In this document: piece by piece, positions 60,939-64,000 of the stretch
How the letters are laid out: the number at the start of each line of letters is the position of its first letter
Position numbering within the stretch: position 1 is the first letter of the stretch
Assembly (NCBI RefSeq): GCF_000744785.1
Contig: NZ_JQMO01000002.1
Coordinates: 310,001 to 374,000, forward strand
DNA: 64,000 nucleotides
Direction: 5' to 3'
DNA from: Kitasatospora azatica KCTC 9699
GTDB lineage: Bacteria > Actinomycetota > Actinomycetes > Streptomycetales > Streptomycetaceae
Notes under the pieces: generated by a model
What the model saw: the letters and a program-made list of their open reading frames with translations, nothing else
Told to the model about the DNA's origin: nothing
The model's database searches: none
Program-made: the position numbers and the translations under genes

Positions 60939-62378
60939 TCATCGCACGGGCACCGCGAGGTACTGGTACTCCAGGAACTCGTCGATCCCGACCCGGCCGC
61001 CCTCGCGGCCTAGCCCGGACTGCTTGACGCCGCCGAAGGGCGCGGCCGGGTTGGAGACGAGGCCGGTGTTGAGGCCGACCATGCCGACCTCCAGGTGCTC
61101 GCTGACGCGCAAGGCGCGGTCCAGGCCCTCGGTGAAGACGTAGCCGACCAGGCCCCAGGGGGTGTCGTTGGCCCGCCGGATCACCTCCTCCTCGTCGTCG
61201 AACGTGAGGATCGCGGCGACGGGGCCGAAGATCTCCGTGTCCATGAGGCGGCTCTCGGGGGACACGTCCGTGAGCACGGTCGGCGGGTAGAAGCAGCCCG
61301 GACCCTCCGGCGTACGGCCACCGACGAGGACTCGGGCACCGCGCTCCACCGCGTCGGCGACCAACGCCTCCACCTTGCCACGCCCTGTCCCGTCGATCAG
61401 CGGGCCGACATCGACGCCGTCCCGCGTGCCGGGGCCCACGACGAGCGCGCCCATCCGCTCGGCCAGCCGCCGCCCGAACTCCGCCACCACTGATCGGTGC
61501 ACGAAGAAGCGGTTGGCCGCCGTGCACGCCTCGCCCATGTTGCGCATCTTGGCGACCATCGCGCCGTCCACGGCCACGTCCAGGTCGGCGTCCTCGAAGA
61601 CGATGAACGGCGCGTTGCCCCCCAGCTCCATGGAGGTGCGTACGACGGTGTCCGCGCACTGGGCCAGCAGCAGCCGTCCGACCTGGGTGGAGCCGGTGAA
61701 GGACAGTTTGCGGATCCGCCCGCCGCGCAGCAGCGGTTCGCACACCTCCCCCGCACGGGAGGTGGTGACGACGTTCAGCACGCCGTCCGGCAGCCCGGCT
61801 TCCTGGAGGATCGCGGCGAGAGCCAGGCTGGAGAGAGGGGTCTGCGGGGCGGGCTTGAGCACCATGGTGCAGCCGGCCGCGATCGCCGGGCCGATCTTGC
61901 GGGTGCCCATGGCGAGGGGGAAGTTCCACGGGGTGATCAGCAGGCAGGGGCCGACCGGACGGCGGGAGAGCAGCATGCGGTTGCGGCCGTCGGGCAGGAT
62001 GCCGGCGCCGCCGTCGATGCGGACCGCCTCTTCGGAGAACCAGCGGAAGAACTCCGCCGCGTAGGCCACCTCTCCTCTGGCCTCGGCGAGCGGCTTGCCC
62101 ATCTCGGCCGTCATCAGGTGGGCGAGTTCGTCGGTGCGGTCGAGGATGATCTCGTAGGCGCGGCGCAGGATCTCGCTGCGGACCCGCGGTGCCGTGCGGG
62201 CCCACTCCCCCTGTGCCCGGACCGCCGCGTCCTCCGCGAGCCTGGCGTCCTCGGGGCCCGCGTCGGCGACATGGCAGAGGATCTCGCCGGTCGCGGGGTC
62301 GTCTACGGGCAGGGTGGCGCCGTCCGCGGCGTCCACCCAGGCACCGCCGATGAACAACTGCGTGGGTGTGTCGGTCAT
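60939..62378 (-). CDS. succinate-semialdehyde-type aldehyde dehydrogenase
   Basis: 479 aa. Catalytic Cys in MGEACTAANRFFVH, Glu in MELGGNAPFIVFED, Asn in ITPWNFPLAM, and the GabD-like NPAAPFGGVKQSGLGREGG end. It most resembles succinate-semialdehyde/glutarate-semialdehyde dehydrogenases. ATG 62378 has AGGAG seven bases upstream and overlaps the Fe-S protein stop by four bases. With the amine oxidases to the left it could finish degradation of an amino-aldehyde to the TCA cycle (inferred). Confidence 0.86.
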   Translation of the reverse strand: MTDTPTQLFIGGAWVDAADGATLPVDDPATGEILCHVADAGPEDARLAEDAAVRAQGEWARTAPRVRSEILRRAYEIILDRTDELAHLMTAEMGKPLAEARGEVAYAAEFFRWFSEEAVRIDGGAGILPDGRNRMLLSRRPVGPCLLITPWNFPLAMGTRKIGPAIAAGCTMVLKPAPQTPLSSLALAAILQEAGLPDGVLNVVTTSRAGEVCEPLLRGGRIRKLSFTGSTQVGRLLLAQCADTVVRTSMELGGNAPFIVFEDADLDVAVDGAMVAKMRNMGEACTAANRFFVHRSVVAEFGRRLAERMGALVVGPGTRDGVDVGPLIDGTGRGKVEALVADAVERGARVLVGGRTPEGPGCFYPPTVLTDVSPESRLMDTEIFGPVAAILTFDDEEEVIRRANDTPWGLVGYVFTEGLDRALRVSEHLEVGMVGLNTGLVSNPAAPFGGVKQSGLGREGGRVGIDEFLEYQYLAVPVR

Positions 62379-64000
62379 GAGGATTCTCCTGGTCGGTCGG
62401 CGGCGGGATCGAGCAGTTCCGCGAGATGCAGGGCGCGGATGCCCCGGTCACCGGCGAGGTGGTCGATCTGGGTGGCGCAGCTGAAGCCGTCGGCCACGAC
62501 GACGGCCTGTTGGTCCCGGCCGACGGCGTCCAGCCGCGGTTTCAGGGCCAGTTCGGCGACGGCCATCGAGGTGTCGTAGTGCTGTTCCTCGAAGCCGAAG
62601 TTGCCGGCGAGTCCGCAGCAGCCCTCGGCCTCGTCGACCTTCCGTACGCCGAGTCGGCCGAGAAGGTCGCGAGGGTGGCTGCCCTTGAACGTGGCGTACT
62701 CGTGGCAGTGGGTCTGCAGCACGACGTCGTCCGGCAGCTCCGGTGGCGTCCAGTCCGGCGTGGCGAGGTCGATCAGGGCGCCGGTGAGGGTGTGGACCCG
62801 GGCCGCGACCCGGCTGGCCGCGGGGGTGCCGAGGAGTTCGGGCACGTCACGCCTGAGCGCTGCGGCGCAGCTGGGCTCAGCCACGACGATGGGCCGGTCG
62901 TCGCCGTTGTCCAGGCGGGCGACGGTACGGGCCATGATCCTGCGCGCGACGGACAGTTGGCCGGTACTGACCCAGGTCAGGCCGCAGCACAGGCCGTCCT
63001 CCACCGTGCACGGGATGCCGGCGTCGGCGAGCACCCGGCTCGCCGCTCCGGCCACCTCGGGACGGAAGGCGCGGGTGAAGCTGTCGACGAAGAGCAAGGC
63101 CTTCGCCGGTTCACCTGTCCTCGCCGTGCGCAGGGCCTGGCGTAGCGCGTGCCGGGAGGCGAAGGCCGGGATGCTGCGTTTCGTGGTCACGCCTCCCAGG
63201 CGGGCGAGCAGTTTGCCGACCGGTCCGCGCAGCAGCGCGTTGACCGGGCGCGCTGCGTATCCGGCGAGGAGGGAAGTGAGGGGCAGCCAGCCCAGCGAGT
63301 AGTGGGAGCGCGGCCTGAGCCTGGCCTTGTAGTGCTGGTGCAGGAACTCCGCCTTGTAGGTCGCCATGTCGACGCCGACCGGGCAGTCGCTGGAGCACGC
63401 CTTGCAGGAGAGGCACAGGTCGAGGGCGTCGCGCACCTCGGTCGAGCGCCAGCCGTTCTCGACCAGCTCGCCCCGCACCATTTCCTGGAGCAGACGGGCC
63501 CGGCCCCGGGTGGAGTCGTTCTCCTCCCCCGTGGCCCGGTAGCTGGGACACATCACGCCGCCCGCGTCGCTGCGGCAGCGGCCGACCCCGACGCAGCGGC
63601 GTACCGCACCCGCGAAGCCGTCCCCGTCGTGCGGGAAGGAGAAGAGGGTCTCGACGGGCACCACATCGGGGGGCGTGTGCCGTGCGAGGTCAGCGTCCAG
63701 CCGCGCCGGAGCCACGATGACGCCGGGGTTGAGCAGACCCTCGGGGTCGAAGATCCCCTTGAACTCGGCGAACGCCCGGATCATCCGGTGGCTGTACATG
63801 ACCTCCAGCAGCTCGCTACGGGCCCGTCCGTCACCGTGCTCGCCCGACAGGGTGCCTGCGTGCTCGACGACCAGGGCGGCGGCTTCGGAGAGGAACCGTC
63901 GGGTGGCAGTCCGGCCGGTGCCCGTGGCTAGGTCGAAGTCGATGCGCACGTGGACGCAGCCCGCGCCGAAGTGGCCGTACAACACGCCGGTCAGGCCGTG
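62375..64000 (-). CDS. FAD/Fe-S glycolate/D-lactate-oxidase-like protein (N-terminus beyond window)
   Basis: 542 codons are visible, entering from the right edge in frame. The left part is the end of an FAD-binding GlcD-like domain (GHFGAGCVHVRIDFD, SGEHGDGRARSELL, FDPEGLLNPG). After it come two 4Fe-4S motifs (CVGVGRC...CPSY and LCLSCKACSSDCPVGV) and two CCG heterodisulfide-type motifs (DGLCCGLTWVS, EGCCGLAGNFG), giving the fused GlcD-GlcF layout. It oxidises a 2-hydroxy acid into the quinone pool. Shares an operon with the dehydrogenase. Confidence 0.85.
   Translation of the reverse strand, partial: HGLTGVLYGHFGAGCVHVRIDFDLATGTGRTATRRFLSEAAALVVEHAGTLSGEHGDGRARSELLEVMYSHRMIRAFAEFKGIFDPEGLLNPGVIVAPARLDADLARHTPPDVVPVETLFSFPHDGDGFAGAVRRCVGVGRCRSDAGGVMCPSYRATGEENDSTRGRARLLQEMVRGELVENGWRSTEVRDALDLCLSCKACSSDCPVGVDMATYKAEFLHQHYKARLRPRSHYSLGWLPLTSLLAGYAARPVNALLRGPVGKLLARLGGVTTKRSIPAFASRHALRQALRTARTGEPAKALLFVDSFTRAFRPEVAGAASRVLADAGIPCTVEDGLCCGLTWVSTGQLSVARRIMARTVARLDNGDDRPIVVAEPSCAAALRRDVPELLGTPAASRVAARVHTLTGALIDLATPDWTPPELPDDVVLQTHCHEYATFKGSHPRDLLGRLGVRKVDEAEGCCGLAGNFGFEEQHYDTSMAVAELALKPRLDAVGRDQQAVVVADGFSCATQIDHLAGDRGIRALHLAELLDPAADRPGESS

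Overview
The window is very GC-rich actinobacterial DNA, most likely Streptomyces or a close relative such as Kitasatospora. Support comes from strong third-position GC, GTG starts, an initiator tRNA of the actinomycete type, SpoIIE-type phosphatases carrying HATPase domains, rare TTA (bldA-type) codons in exported-protein genes, and a 76-aa protein that resembles the DUF6296 group I associate with Kitasatospora. The genus is an inference. The content is accessory (arm-like): secreted proteins, glycosidases, many small regulator/enzyme pairs, decayed genes and mobile DNA, with no core housekeeping blocks except tRNA-fMet.

Layout. 1-6840: a giant CpnT-like WXG100-type secreted protein (its C-terminus, where a toxin would sit, lies outside the window) and an alpha/beta-hydrolase. 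6999-11939: an imine-reductase-like dehydrogenase, a frameshifted flavin monooxygenase, a 13-bp tandem repeat, tRNA-fMet with a strong terminator, a molybdopterin-domain remnant, and an ArsR regulator/metallo-hydrolase pair read from a palindromic leaderless promoter. 12040-22576: glycan and surface region with a GH89 N-acetylglucosaminidase, a TTA-containing surface protein coupled to an unknown partner, a uracil-DNA-glycosylase-fold protein, an amidohydrolase, a FadR-type regulator and a Tat-exported GH95 alpha-L-fucosidase with a ricin-type lectin domain. A MITE-like hairpin element appears to have inserted into the loop of the stem downstream of that gene. 22918-34472: two SpoIIE-phosphatase paralogues flank a TetR-controlled metabolic group (HpnW-like oxidase, class II aldolase, PanE-like reductase), small secreted proteins and a flavin monooxygenase.

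34565-41310: a decayed pentose/fucose utilisation locus. A complete YtfQRT-YjfF-like sugar ABC operon is surrounded by fragments of L-fuconate dehydratase, a GH51 arabinofuranosidase and a TPR protein, and by a LacI regulator reduced to its DNA-binding domain between two intact LacI-type operators. 41665-43806: PhyH dioxygenase, a small partner and an AraC regulator, ended by an IS630 insertion (43803-44973). 44976-46374 has no convincing gene.

46440-58284: an eleven-gene leftward operon (methyl-amino-acid-oxidase-like flavoenzyme, M14 deacylase, spermidine/putrescine-type ABC transporter, second M14 deacylase, aldehyde dehydrogenase, aldo/keto reductase, HAD hydrolase, PuuB-like amine oxidase). 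It lies divergent from two tandem IclR paralogues that share a conserved 30-bp promoter element. This looks like a complete import-and-degradation route for an N-acylated or N-alkylated amine or amino acid that I cannot match to a named pathway, and it is the best candidate for an undescribed system. 60375-64000: a cupin, a succinate-semialdehyde-type dehydrogenase and a partial FAD/Fe-S glycolate/lactate-oxidase-like protein. Several long frames antisense to real genes were rejected as codon-bias shadows.
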